From positions 2,604,001 through 2,668,000 of the forward strand of contig CAVZII010000005.1 of the NCBI GenBank assembly GCA_963775275.1: DNA of 64,000 bases, read 5' to 3'. The stretch's first letter is position 1. Each line of letters begins with the position of its first letter. The translations under genes and the position numbers were made by a program. Source of the stretch: JANWHQ01 sp963775275. Its GTDB lineage: Bacteria; Pseudomonadota; Alphaproteobacteria; Caulobacterales; Caulobacteraceae. Shown piece by piece: positions 43,588 to 52,950 of this stretch. The notes beneath the pieces were generated by a model. That model had not been told where the DNA came from and made no database searches. It saw only the letters and a list, made by a program, of their open reading frames with translations.

Positions 43588-43764
43588 GAGCTTTGTCCGG
43601 CCAGATTGGCCCGCCTGCGTTGCGCTGGGACGTTCGATCCGCAAGGCGCGTCGCGACGGGCGATGTGGGGCATCGGTCGAGCGGCGCAACGCCGCGGGCG
43701 GGCGTCCCAGCGCAACCCGCAGGGCCGCCGGCGCAGGCGGGCCAATCTGACCGGACAAGGCTCC
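43588..43764. repeat. long imperfect inverted repeat next to the IS right end
   Basis: The left arm GAGCTTTGTCCGGCCAGATT continues as GGCCCGCCTGCGTTGCGCTGGGACG. The right arm, reversed, reads GAGCCTTGTCCGGTCAGATT and so on to the same GTTGCGCTGGGACG, with about 15 extra bases in the right arm. It is a REP-like structure able to form a large hairpin. No coding potential. The IS sits exactly at its left border. Confidence 0.7.
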
Positions 43765-43765
43765 C

Positions 43766-43929
43766 AGTGTCCCGATTCCGAAGTTCGCCAGCGCATTTGC
43801 AAGGCGGATGCGAACTTCGGAATTGATAAGGACACTAGCAAATGTATGATTCTAGTGTGGTTTACGGATCAGAAGTTCGCAGCCGAGGGCGCCGCCATCA
43901 TCATGCGAACTTCTGATCCACCACACTAG
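43766..43929. repeat. double-hairpin palindromic element, copy A
   Basis: Hairpin 1 (43766-43838): outer arms AGTGTCC/GGACACT, inner arms GATTCCGAAGTTCGC/GCGAACTTCGGAATT, with GATAA opposite a single C. Hairpin 2 (43852-43929): outer arms AGTGTGGT/ACCACACT, a TTAC bulge on the left arm, inner arms GGATCAGAAGTTCGC/GCGAACTTCTGATCC. The linker is CTAGCAAATGTATGATTC. The terminal CTAG (43926-43929) supplies the TAG stop of the polA gene read leftward. Confidence 0.85.
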
Positions 43930-46822
43930 TGCGCCTCGTCCCAGTTGGCGGCGGCGCGCGCTTCGACGACGAGGGGAACCGACAGGGCCACGGCCGGCTC
44001 GGGGGCCTTCTCCATCACATCGCGCACGACCTGGCAGGTCGCCTCGGCCTCGTCCTGCGGCGCCTCGAACACCAGTTCGTCGTGTACCTGCAGCAGCATC
44101 CTGGCATTCAGCCCGGCCGCCGCGAGCGCGTCCGGCATGCGGATCATCGCCCGGCGGATTACATCGGCGGCGGCGCCCTGGATCGGGGCGTTGATCGCCG
44201 CGCGCTCGGCGAACTGGCGCTCGCCTACCGACTTGGCGCGGATCGAGGGGATGTTCACCTTGCGCCCGAAGATGGTGCTGACGAAGGCCTTCTCGCGCAC
44301 CTCGGCGCGCATGCGGTCCATGTAGGCCCGGATGCCGGGGAAGCGCTCGAAATAGGTCTTGATGTAGGCGCCGGCCTCCTCCTGCGGGATCGACAGCTGG
44401 TTGGCCAAACCGAAGGCCGAGATGCCGTAGATGATCCCGAAGTTGATCGCCTTGGCGCGGCGGCGGATTTCGCCGGGCATGCCTTCGACGGGCACGCCGA
44501 ACATCTCCGAGGCGGTGGTGGCGTGAATGTCCTGTCCCTCCAGGAACGCCTTCTTCAGCTGGGGGATCTCGCCGATGTGGGCCAGAAGCCGCAGCTCGAT
44601 CTGGCTGTAGTCGGCCGAGATCAGCACATGGCCGGGCTCGGCGATGAAGGCGCGCCGGATCTTGCGGCCCTCCTCGGTGCGCACCGGGATGTTCTGCAGG
44701 TTCGGATCGCTGGAAGCGAGCCGCCCGGTGGTCGAGGCGGCCAGCGAGAACGAGGTGTGCACGCGTCCAGTCCGCTCCGAGACCGCCGCGACCAGGGCGT
44801 CGGTATAGGTGCCCTTGAGCTTGGAGAACTGGCGCCAGTCCAGGATCACCCGGGGCAGCTCGTGCCCCTGGGCGGCCAGGTCTTCCAGCACCCTCACGTC
44901 CGTGGACGAGGCGCCGGTGGCGGTCTTCTTGCCGCCCTGCAGGCCCATCTCCCCGTAGAGCACCTCGCCGATCTGCTTGGGGCTGCCGAGGTTGAACGGC
45001 CGGCCCGCCAGCTGGTGAGCCTTGGACTCCAGCTCGCCCATCTTCACGCCGAACTCGTTGGAGAGGCGGCGCAGGTGCTCCGGATCGATGCGCACGCCCG
45101 CCAGCTCCATCTGGGCCAGCACCTCCGGCATCGGCCGTTCCAGCGTCTCGTAGACGGTGAGCAGTCCCTCCTTGGTGAGGCGAGGCCGCAGGCGGCGGTA
45201 GAGCCGCAGCGTGACGTCCGCGTCCTCGGCGGCGTAGCAGGTCGCCTTGTCCAGCGGCACGTGCCTGAAGCTGATCTCGCTCTTGCCCGAGCCGGCGACG
45301 GCCTTGAAGGCGATCGGCTCGTGGCCGAGCCACAGCTTGGACAGCTCGTCCATGCCGTGGCCGTGCAGGCCCGCCTCCAGCACGTAGGACACCAGCATGG
45401 TGTCCTCGATCGGCGCGACCTTGACGCCGTAGCGGCGCAGGACCGCCATGTCGTACTTGGCGTTCTGGGCCACCTTCAGCACGGCGGGGTCTTCCAGCAG
45501 CGGCTTCAGCTTCGCGATCGCCGTCTCGAGCGGGATCTGCCTGAGGTCGGCGGCGCCTTCCAGCTCCAGGCCAGGCGCGCCGTCGTGGCCGACCGGGATG
45601 TAGCAGGCCTGGCCGGGCTCCACCGCCAGCGAGACGCCGCACAGCCCCGCATTGGCCGAGGACAGTGCGTCGGTCTCCGTGTCGAAGGCCACAATCCCGG
45701 CCGCCGTGGCCTTGGCGATCCAGGCGTCGAGCGCGGCTTCGTCCCGCACGCATTCATAGGCCGCGACGTCGACCGGCGCCTCGTCGGCGGGGCGTTCGGA
45801 TGTCGGCTGGGGCGCGTAGGGCGCGCGCATCACCGGAGCCTTGGGCTCGCCGATCCTCTGGCCGGAGCCCTCCGGCGGCTTGCCGTCGCCGACCCTTCGG
45901 GCCAGCGAGCGGAACTCCATGGTCTCCAGGAAGGCGGTAAGCTCCGGCCCCTTGGGGTCCTCCACCTTCAGCTCGTCCAGCGGCGTGGGCAGCGGCGCGT
46001 CGCGGCTCAGCCGCACCAGCTCGCGCGACAGGCGGATCTGGTCGGCGAAGTCGATCAGGGTCTGGCGACGCTTGTCCTGCTTGATCTCGGCCGCGCGCGC
46101 CAGCAGCGTGTCGAGGTCGCCGTACTCGTTGATCAGCAGGGCCGCGGTCTTGACCCCGATCCCGGGGCGCCGGGCACATTGTCGACGCTGTCGCCGCACA
46201 GGGCCTGGACGTCCACCACCTTCTCGGGGCCGACGCCGAACTTGTCGATCACCTGCTCGCGGCCGATGCGCAGGTTCTTCATGGTGTCGAGCATCGAGGT
46301 CTTGTCGTTCACCAGCTGCATCAGGTCCTTGTCGGACGAGACGATCACCACCTCGGCGCCGACGTCGGCCGCCTTTGCCGCATAGGAGGCGATGATGTCG
46401 TCGGCCTCGTAGCCATGCAGCTCCAGGCTCGGCACGCCGAACGCCCTGGTCGCCTCGCGCACCAGCGGGAACTGTGGGACCAGGTCCTCGGGCGCGGGCG
46501 GGCGGTGGGCCTTGTATTCAGGGTAGAGGTCGTTGCGGAACGTCTTCTCCGAGGCGTCGAAGACCACCGCAAGGTGGGTCGGCGCCTCCGGCTCGTTCTT
46601 CATGTCGCAGAGCAGCTTCCACAGCATGTTGCAGAAGCCCGCGACGGCGCCGACCGGCAGGCCGTCGGACTTGCGCGTCAGGGGCGGCAGGGCGTGATAG
46701 GCGCGGAAGATGTAGCCGGAGCCGTCGACCAGATAGAGCCGGATCTTTGGCCCGTCCTGTGTCGGCTCGCGCGGGATGTCCTCGAAGGTGACCGGACCTT
46801 CGGCCAGCTCGGTGTCGCTCAT
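43926..46822 (-). CDS. polA: DNA polymerase I, one frame break
   Basis: It starts at ATG 46822 (MSDTELAEGPVTFEDIPRE). The 5' nuclease domain has LYLVDGSGYIFRAYHALPPL, ELHGYEADDIIASYAAKA and VIVSSDKDLMQL. The 3'-5' exonuclease (GIVAFDTETDALSSANAG) keeps its acidic pair. The polymerase domain has SADYSQIELRLLAHIGEI, RRAKAINFGIIYGISAFG and LLQVHDELVFEAP. Near 46160 the frame breaks between DNVPGAPG and IGVKTAALLINEYGDLDT. The total of 2897 bases is one short of a multiple of three, so one missing G in a CCCCGGGATC stretch restores a normal 965-aa enzyme. This is probably a sequence error. The TAG stop comes from the palindromic element. Confidence 0.9.
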
Positions 46823-46879
46823 GGAGCCAGGATAGGCCCTCGCCTTGGAATCGCACAGCCTCCGAAGAGGCCGTCGCCC

Positions 46880-49468
46880 TCAGCCGGCGGCGAGCCTCAG
46901 CTTCTGTCCGCGCGCCCCCTTTGGCGCCTCCAGCGCCTCCAGCGCCTCCGTGGCGAACGGATGGGCGGGATTGTTGTCGAGACAGCGACGGAAGGCCGCC
47001 TGGGCGCCCCTCGGGTCCCCGCGCCGCGCCAGCTCCTCGCCCAGGAAGAAGTGGAAGTTGGGGGCGTCCGGGGAAAGCTCCACCGCCCTCTGGAAGTGGT
47101 GCAGGGCCTCGTCGCTGCGTCCCAGCTGCGACAGCGCCGTCGCCAGCTTGGCGTGCCCCTTGCCCACCGTCGGGTCGAGCGCCACCGCGCGGTCCAGCTG
47201 GCGCAGGCTGTCCTCGATTCGGCCAAGGCGCAGCAACAGCGAGCCGAGATTCATCCGCAGCAGGGACTCCGACGCGTGCGGGGAGTCGTGGCCAAAGCGC
47301 TTGATGTACTGGCGAAGAAGGACGGCGGCCCGTTCGTCGTCCTGGCGCTTGAAGGCGTCGCGGAACTCGCGCCACAGCTTGTTGATCTCGTCCGCTCCGG
47401 CCGGACGCTTCGCGCTTGCGGCGACGGGTGCGAACTTCTTGCGGACGACCTCGGGGGCGGCCCTGCGCGTCTTGCCGACGGCGACCTGCGGCATGGGCGC
47501 GGGTCGGGCCGCCGCTTTCCTGGCTTTGCCCTTGGCGGCCCGCGCCACGGGCTGCGGCATGGGCTGGACGGCGCCCTTCCTCGACTTGCGCTTGGCGGCC
47601 GGCGCGATCGCCTGCGGCGTCATCCGGGCCGGGACCTTCTTGGTCGCCTTCTTCCTCTTGGCCGGCGCGATCGCCTGCGGGGCAGCCTGGACCAGCGCCG
47701 TCTTCGGATTCTTCCTCTTCTTCTTCTTCACAACGGCCATCGGCTCCAGTCCGGTCTGCTCCGGACGTTTCCATTTCTTCGTTCTGGCCGCAAGGGGCGC
47801 GACAGCCGGGGCCCGGGCCGCGCGCTGCTTCAGTTTTCTCCTCTTGGCCGGGGCGGCTTGGACTGGCGTGGACCAGGCGGTGCGGGCAGGCTCGTCCGTG
47901 GCGGGCGCGGTCCAGGCGGTCCTGGCGGGCTCGGCCTGGGCGGGCCCGATCGGCGCCTCCGGGGCCGCGAGCGGGAGCGGCGCGGGCTCGGCCGGCAGCT
48001 CCGGCTCGGGCGCCGCCGGCTGATGCGAGGCGGACATGGCCCGCACGCGCAGGAAGATGTCGCGGATCCAGCCCATCAGGCTCGCGGTGGACTTCAGCCG
48101 CTCCCGGGTCTCCTCGTCGAAGGGATTGATCTCCAGGGCGCGTCGGAACGCCTGGATCGCCGGCCTCCGGCGTCCGGCGCGCCGTAGCGACATGCCCAGC
48201 TTGCTCCAGCTCTCGGCCTCGGCGGGCGACAGCTCAGTGAGCTTCTCGAACTCGGCCACGGCCTCCTTGTGCCGGCCCATCCGGGTCAGGATCACGCCGC
48301 GGCGGTTGTGCAGCATCCACCGGTCGCGCCTCGGCATTCCCTCGTAGAACCGTTCGAGGATCTCGTCGGTGAGCTGCAGCGCGCGGGCCGGCTGGCGCTC
48401 GGACTCCAGGTGTTTGGCCTGGACCAGGAGGTCGATGTGGTTGTCCTCGGCCGTCGGGCGCCGCGTCTTGGGCGTTCCCAGCCGGGCCGGCCTCACGGAC
48501 AGGTCCGGGACGCACCCGGCCAGGACCTGATCCACGATGTGGCGCACCACCGCGTTGCCGATGTGGACGTTGTCCTTCTCGTACACCTCTTCCCGATCGC
48601 TCATGGTCACGATCTCGTAGCTCGGGAAGTAGGTGACGTTGTCGTGCCGGCGCACGAAGGCCTCGCAGGCGGCGCGCTGGACGGACTTGCTGTAGCTGTT
48701 CGCCGCAATCGCATCCTGGCCCGTGAAGGTCGCCTTGAAGGGCACGGGCGAGACGGTGATCAGCATCTTGAAGTCGGGATGGCCCCGGTTCTTCAGGAGC
48801 TTGTAGATGGTCTGCAGCGACCGCAGGATCTCGTCATAGGACAGGACGTCCAGGCTGAACCGGCCCGGATACCGCTTCATGGCGGCCGGCGGCGGCGCGG
48901 TGTTCAGGTAGAGCGAGGTCTCGTGGTCGAACCAGGCCTCGGCCAGGCCCAGGGTCAGGATCGTCACCCGGCAGCTCGGCGCCTCGGCGAAGGCCCGCTG
49001 GACCATGGCGCGCCGCTCGATCACCCGATCCAGCGAGGCGGGCAGGGCGTTGTTCACCAGCTGCGGGTCGTGCCAGAGGCCTTCCCCGACTTCCAGGAAC
49101 AGCTTTTCCGGCGGCGGAGGCCGGCTTTCGCCCAGCGCCCAGGCGATCTCGTTCTCCATGGACTGGACGGTGAACTTGCTGACGATGTCGTTCTCGGTCT
49201 TGGTCTGGCGTTCCTCGCGGGGCAGCGAAACCTGCTTCATCGGCAGGTCGAAGCCGAGCGCGTGCAGCCGATGCTCGATCTCGCGCGCGAAGCAGGAGCC
49301 GACGGTCAGGATCCGATCAGAGGCGCTGAAGGTGAAGCTCGGCTCGAAGCTGACCTTGGCCACCTGGCGCAGGCGGTCGGAGCTGATTCGGCCATCCGGC
49401 CAGATCGAGGCCCGGTTCCTTCGCAGGTTGGCCCCGGCCTCGACGGCTGACAGACGGGCTATTGGCAT
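46880..49468 (-). CDS. GSCFA-domain protein with TPR repeats and Lys/Ala/Pro linker
   Basis: ATG 49468 (MPIARLSAVEAGANLRRN, 862 aa) is preferred to GTG 49483 because GGAG lies 6 bases before it. The N-terminal GSCFA domain shows ILTVGSCFAREIEHRLHALG, TILTLGLAEAWFDHETSLYL and NVHIGNAVVRHIVDQVLAG, an SGNH-hydrolase-like fold. Then come a TPR stretch (RRGVILTRMGRHKEAVAEFE), a highly basic linker (about 500-680, with KRRKLKQR, KKKKRKNPK) and C-terminal TPRs (LGRIEDSLRQLDRAVALDPT). Related proteins are linked to polysaccharide or surface modification. The basic middle could bind nucleic acid or anionic polymer; this is inference. Confidence 0.8.
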   Translation of the reverse strand: MPIARLSAVEAGANLRRNRASIWPDGRISSDRLRQVAKVSFEPSFTFSASDRILTVGSCFAREIEHRLHALGFDLPMKQVSLPREERQTKTENDIVSKFTVQSMENEIAWALGESRPPPPEKLFLEVGEGLWHDPQLVNNALPASLDRVIERRAMVQRAFAEAPSCRVTILTLGLAEAWFDHETSLYLNTAPPPAAMKRYPGRFSLDVLSYDEILRSLQTIYKLLKNRGHPDFKMLITVSPVPFKATFTGQDAIAANSYSKSVQRAACEAFVRRHDNVTYFPSYEIVTMSDREEVYEKDNVHIGNAVVRHIVDQVLAGCVPDLSVRPARLGTPKTRRPTAEDNHIDLLVQAKHLESERQPARALQLTDEILERFYEGMPRRDRWMLHNRRGVILTRMGRHKEAVAEFEKLTELSPAEAESWSKLGMSLRRAGRRRPAIQAFRRALEINPFDEETRERLKSTASLMGWIRDIFLRVRAMSASHQPAAPEPELPAEPAPLPLAAPEAPIGPAQAEPARTAWTAPATDEPARTAWSTPVQAAPAKRRKLKQRAARAPAVAPLAARTKKWKRPEQTGLEPMAVVKKKKRKNPKTALVQAAPQAIAPAKRKKATKKVPARMTPQAIAPAAKRKSRKGAVQPMPQPVARAAKGKARKAAARPAPMPQVAVGKTRRAAPEVVRKKFAPVAASAKRPAGADEINKLWREFRDAFKRQDDERAAVLLRQYIKRFGHDSPHASESLLRMNLGSLLLRLGRIEDSLRQLDRAVALDPTVGKGHAKLATALSQLGRSDEALHHFQRAVELSPDAPNFHFFLGEELARRGDPRGAQAAFRRCLDNNPAHPFATEALEALEAPKGARGQKLRLAAG

Positions 49469-49584
49469 TGCGCACTCCGACACACCGGCCGCCGCTCACG
49501 CGCCGAACGCGGAATCACCATTTCTTCTCCCCGGAGGCCTTGCGAGAGAGTGAATATAGCAACTCGGACGCGTTCAGGATCCCC

Positions 49585-50349
49585 ATGATCAGGCTTGCCA
49601 TCAACTTGGCTCTCGCGCCAGGCGAGGCCGTCACGCCGACGCCCGAGCAATCGCATTATCTCGTGACGGTGATGCGCCTCAAGAGTGGTGATGAAGTCTT
49701 TCTGTTCAATGGGCGAGATGGCGAGTTCCGTGCACGTCTGGAGGCGGCCGAACGCCGGCGTTGCGTGCTTCGCGTGGGCGAGCGCACGCGGCCGCAGGGC
49801 GCGGTCCCCGACCTCGAGCTGATCTGCGCCCTGGTCAAGCGCGCGCGCCTCGAGACCATCGTCGAGAAGGCGACCGAGCTCGGCTGCCGGCGAATCCGCC
49901 TGATGCTCAGCCGCAGGACCAACGCCGAGCGGACCAACGTCGCCCGGCTGCAGGCGATCGCGACCGAGGCGGCCGAGCAGACCGGTCGGCTGGACGTCCC
50001 CGAGGTGGTCGCCCCCGAACGGCTCGACCGGCTCCTGGACGGCTGGGACCCGGCGCGCCGGCTGATGTTCTGCGACGAGGCGGGCGACGATCCCGAGGCC
50101 GAGTGGGGCGGCCAGGCCGGCCGTGCGGCGCCGGCGATGGGCGCGCTCGCCGGCGCGGGTGATTCGGCGGTCGCGCCCTGGGCGGTGATGATCGGCCCGG
50201 AGGGCGGGTTCGAGCCGTCCGAACGGGCGCGGCTTCGGTCCCTCCCGTTCGTCACGCCGGTGACCCTGGGCCCGCGCATCCTGCGCGCCGACACCGCCGC
50301 CATCGCAGCCCTCGTGCTGTGGCAGAGCACGCTGGGCGACTGGCGCTGA
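49585..50349 (+). CDS. rsmE: 16S rRNA (uracil1498-N3)-methyltransferase RsmE
   Basis: A 254-aa SPOUT-family enzyme methylating U1498 of 16S rRNA. It begins at ATG 49585 (MIRLAINLALAPGEAVTPTP). Family blocks: SHYLVTVMRLKSGDEVFLFN, VKRARLETIVEKATELGCRR, SRRTNAERTN, AVMIGPEGGFEPSERARL and the C-terminal SAM-knot loop LGPRILRADTAAIAALVLWQ. Length is normal. In many alphaproteobacteria rsmE lies beside gshA; here a methyltransferase, palindromic elements and a P450 gene intervene. It diverges from the GSCFA gene. Confidence 0.93.
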   Translation: MIRLAINLALAPGEAVTPTPEQSHYLVTVMRLKSGDEVFLFNGRDGEFRARLEAAERRRCVLRVGERTRPQGAVPDLELICALVKRARLETIVEKATELGCRRIRLMLSRRTNAERTNVARLQAIATEAAEQTGRLDVPEVVAPERLDRLLDGWDPARRLMFCDEAGDDPEAEWGGQAGRAAPAMGALAGAGDSAVAPWAVMIGPEGGFEPSERARLRSLPFVTPVTLGPRILRADTAAIAALVLWQSTLGDWR

Positions 50350-50367
50350 CCAGGCCTTCGGCCCGAA

Positions 50368-51246
50368 TCAGCCGTCAAAGGACGTCGCCGCGTGGATCAC
50401 GTGCCCGCCCCGGTCGCGCGGCGGGCGGCCGGGCTTGGCGGCCCGCGATGCCTCGGGGGCCGGCAGATCGGCGTAGCGCGCCAGCAGCGCCTGCACGCCC
50501 AGGTCCTCCAGCTCGGCGAAGCCCAGTCCGCGCAGATGGTCGTGCAGCGCGTCCCGCTCGAAGTAGCTGAGGAACGGCTCGCCGGCCGACGCGACGCGTT
50601 CGGCGATCTCGGCCAGCCTCGCCTGGGCCTGCGGCGACAGCATCCCGGGCGGCTCAGCGTAGTCGAACACGACTTCCGCCCCGCCGGGGAGCCCAACGAT
50701 GGTCTGAAGGGTCGACCTCACTGCGGCCTCGCTCAGGTAGGGGACCACGCCGAGCCAAATGAAGAAGGCCCGCCGGCCGGGATCGAAGCCTGCGCTCGCC
50801 AGGCGCTCGACCAGCCGGTCCCGTTCGAAGTCGACCGCGACGAAAGCCAGCGTGTCCGGGACCGCGATGCCGGCCTCGGCCAGGCGGCGCCGCTTCCAGG
50901 CCTGGGTGTCCGGATGGTCCGCCTCGAACACGCGCAGCCCCTCCTCGAACGGGTTGCGGTAGGCGAAGGTGTCCAGTCCCGCCCCCAGCACCACCATCTG
51001 GGTCACGCCGCGCGCCTCCACGGCGGTCTTCAGCGCCGTCTCGGCGAAGCGGCTGCGGCAGGCGATGAAGAACCGCATCGGCCGGCCCGCGAGGCGGCCG
51101 TGCGCCTCCTCGGTCGGCCTTCGGTCGGGGCCGAGGATGCGGACCGCCAGCGGGTCGGCGAAGATGCGCCCGCCCTCCAGCTCCTGATGCGCCGCGCGGT
51201 GGGCGGCGGCGGCGAACGCGGTCCGGCTCGGCTCCCGCTCCCGCAT
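50368..51246 (-). CDS. TIGR00027/leucine carboxyl methyltransferase-family SAM-dependent methyltransferase
   Basis: The 292-aa protein starts at ATG 51246, directly against the CTAG end of a palindromic element. Features: GGRIFADPLAVRILGPD, ACRSRFAETALKTAVEARGV, the SAM-binding VVLGAGLDTFAYRNPF, and EADHPDTQAWKRRRLAEAGI, all typical of the PF04072 family common in actinobacteria and some alphaproteobacteria. No conventional ribosome-binding site is visible: the 18 bases before ATG come from the repeat (GTCGGGACACTAG). Substrate unknown. It lies downstream of, and on the same strand as, a P450 gene. Confidence 0.85.
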   Translation of the reverse strand: MREREPSRTAFAAAAHRAAHQELEGGRIFADPLAVRILGPDRRPTEEAHGRLAGRPMRFFIACRSRFAETALKTAVEARGVTQMVVLGAGLDTFAYRNPFEEGLRVFEADHPDTQAWKRRRLAEAGIAVPDTLAFVAVDFERDRLVERLASAGFDPGRRAFFIWLGVVPYLSEAAVRSTLQTIVGLPGGAEVVFDYAEPPGMLSPQAQARLAEIAERVASAGEPFLSYFERDALHDHLRGLGFAELEDLGVQALLARYADLPAPEASRAAKPGRPPRDRGGHVIHAATSFDG

Positions 51247-51413
51247 CTAGTGTCCCGACTCTGACGTTCGTAACCGCCTGGGGCCGCAATCGAACGAACG
51301 TCAGAGTCGAAAAGGACACTAGCAAAGTCAAGATTCCAGTGAGGTTTACGAACCTGACGTTCGCCGCTGAGATCGCCCCATGGGATCGACGAACGTCAGG
51401 TTCACCTCACTAG
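51247..51413. repeat. double-hairpin palindromic element, copy B
   Basis: Hairpin 1 (51247-51322): CTAGTGTCC/GGACACTAG outer arms, GACTCTGACGTTCGT/ACGAACGTCAGAGTC inner arms, with GAAAA opposite C. Hairpin 2 (51336-51413): AGTGAGGT/ACCTCACT, TTAC bulge, GAACCTGACGTTCG/CGAACGTCAGGTTC. The linker is CAAAGTCAAGATTC. Its left CTAG touches the ATG of the methyltransferase at 51246; its right CTAG is shared with element D. Confidence 0.88.
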
Positions 51414-51531
51414 TGCTGCGAGGCTCAAACGAATGGTCCACCATTCGTTTGAGCCTCGCAGCACAAGTCTTTGAATTCGTGCATCGAACCACAGACGGAT
51501 GATGAACCATCCGTCTGCTACGATGCACTAG
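51410..51531. repeat. palindromic element D (variant double hairpin)
   Basis: Hairpin 1 (51413-51464) is a perfect 25-bp palindrome with a 2-base loop (GTGCTGCGAGGCTCAAACGA.../...CGCAGCAC). Hairpin 2 (51479-51528) has arms GTGCATCG/CGATGCAC and AGACGGATG/CATCCGTCT separated by unpaired bases. The linker AAGTCTTTGAATTC resembles that of the other copies. It ends in CTAG at 51528-51531, whose reverse supplies the TAG stop of the P450 gene. Confidence 0.8.
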
Positions 51532-52820
51532 CCGGCCGCGACCACCGCGTCGGCAGGAATGATCACCTTCATCGACTCATAGCCCCTGATGAAGACCGAG
51601 CGGGTCCGGCGCGGCTCTTCCAGGACGCGGACGTCGCTGAAGCGCTTGAGGATCTCTTCCCACAGGATGTTCAGCTGCAGCTCCGCCAGCCGACGCCCCA
51701 GACAGCGATGGATCCCGAAGCCGAACGAGAGGTGCCGCCGGGGATTGGCGCGGTCGATGATGAAGGCGTCCGGGTTCTCGATCACCTCGTCGTCGCGGTT
51801 GCCCGAGACGTACCAGAGGATCACCTTGTCGCCCTTGCGGATTTGCCTGCCGCGCAGATCGACGTCCTCCACGGCCGTGCGGCGCATGTGCGCCACAGGC
51901 GTCTGCCAGCGGATCATTTCGCAGGCCATCGAGGGGATCAGCAAAGGATCGGCCCTCAGCTTGGCGAACTCGCCGGGGAACAGGTTCAGCGCATAGAGAC
52001 CGCCGGTCATGGCGTTGCGGGTGGTGTCGTTGCCCCCGACGATCAGCAGGACGATGTTGCCGTGGTACTCGCGCTCGCTCATCCGCCGCGTCGCGTCGGC
52101 GTGGGCCAGCATGGAGATGAGGTCACCCGCCGGCGGGCCCTTGCATCGCGCCTCCCACAGCCGCGCGAAGGCCTCGTGGAACCGGGCGGTCTCGGCGGCG
52201 CGGTCCTCCGGGGTCTTGATCCCGTGCAGGTGCCCCGCGCCGGTGAAGATGTCGGACCACTTCGAGAGGTTGCTCCGCTCCTCGAACGGGAAGTCCAGCA
52301 GCGTCGCCAGCATCTGGGTGGTCAGCTCCCGCGAGACCAGCGTCACCCAGTCGAAGGGTTCGCCGATGGGCAGGTCGTCCAGGATGCGCGCCGTGCGCTG
52401 ACGGATCAGCGGCTCCATGGCCATGACGTTCGCGCGCGTGACCGCCGGGTTCACCACCCTGCGCTGCTCCTCGTGCCGGGGCGGGTCCATGGCGATGAAC
52501 ATCGACGGGCCCATGGCGTTGGCCCTGGTGGCGATGCCGATGCCCCCGACGTTCGCGTCCGACGAGAAGCGGGCGACGTCGGCCTCAACCTGGACGATGT
52601 CGTTGAACTTGTTGATCGACCAGTAGGGCCCGTGCTGGCTCTGCGGGCAGAGATGGACCGGGGCCTCGCGGCGCAGGCGCTCGAAGTAGGGCCACAGCGT
52701 GTCGTTCTGGAACAGCTCCACGCGCGACACGTCGATCTGGTCGAGCGGCTGGGCGTAGGCTTCCTCGCGCGCCTGCCGTCTGAGGTCGGTCAGTGGATCG
52801 GGTGCGACAGAGGCGTCCAT
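51528..52820 (-). CDS. cytochrome P450
   Basis: The 430-aa P450 starts at ATG 52820 (MDASVAPDPLTDLRRQAREE). Motifs: LLIVGGNDTTRNAMTGGLYA (I-helix), the ExxR region CEMIRWQTPVAHMRRTAVED, the PRRHLSFGFGIHRCLGRRLA heme loop, and MDPPRHEEQRRVVNPAVT near the C-helix. These resemble soluble bacterial P450s acting on sterols, terpenes or fatty acids (CYP125/CYP142-like), though the substrate is not assignable. The stop TAG comes from the palindromic element. It diverges from gshA by 130 bases. Confidence 0.9.
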   Translation of the reverse strand: MDASVAPDPLTDLRRQAREEAYAQPLDQIDVSRVELFQNDTLWPYFERLRREAPVHLCPQSQHGPYWSINKFNDIVQVEADVARFSSDANVGGIGIATRANAMGPSMFIAMDPPRHEEQRRVVNPAVTRANVMAMEPLIRQRTARILDDLPIGEPFDWVTLVSRELTTQMLATLLDFPFEERSNLSKWSDIFTGAGHLHGIKTPEDRAAETARFHEAFARLWEARCKGPPAGDLISMLAHADATRRMSEREYHGNIVLLIVGGNDTTRNAMTGGLYALNLFPGEFAKLRADPLLIPSMACEMIRWQTPVAHMRRTAVEDVDLRGRQIRKGDKVILWYVSGNRDDEVIENPDAFIIDRANPRRHLSFGFGIHRCLGRRLAELQLNILWEEILKRFSDVRVLEEPRRTRSVFIRGYESMKVIIPADAVVAAG

Positions 52821-52950
52821 CGATCGGGCTCTTCCGGCGCGCCGCCTCCCCGGCGCCCGCTTGTCTTGCGCGCACTTGGCGCCCATGTGAACTGCAATTA
52901 CACAGAGCGCGGACCGGGGAAGGGCCACCCCGCTTGAGCTGGGAGAGCGC

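Noticed and set aside
46150..46200. Programmed ribosomal frameshift in polA
   Set aside because: No slippery heptamer or downstream stimulator is evident, and polA is not known to use frameshifting. One missing G in a CCCCGGGATC context is simpler.
51247..51531. CRISPR array
   Set aside because: No regular direct repeats with unique spacers. The structure is paired inverted repeats, and no cas genes are present.
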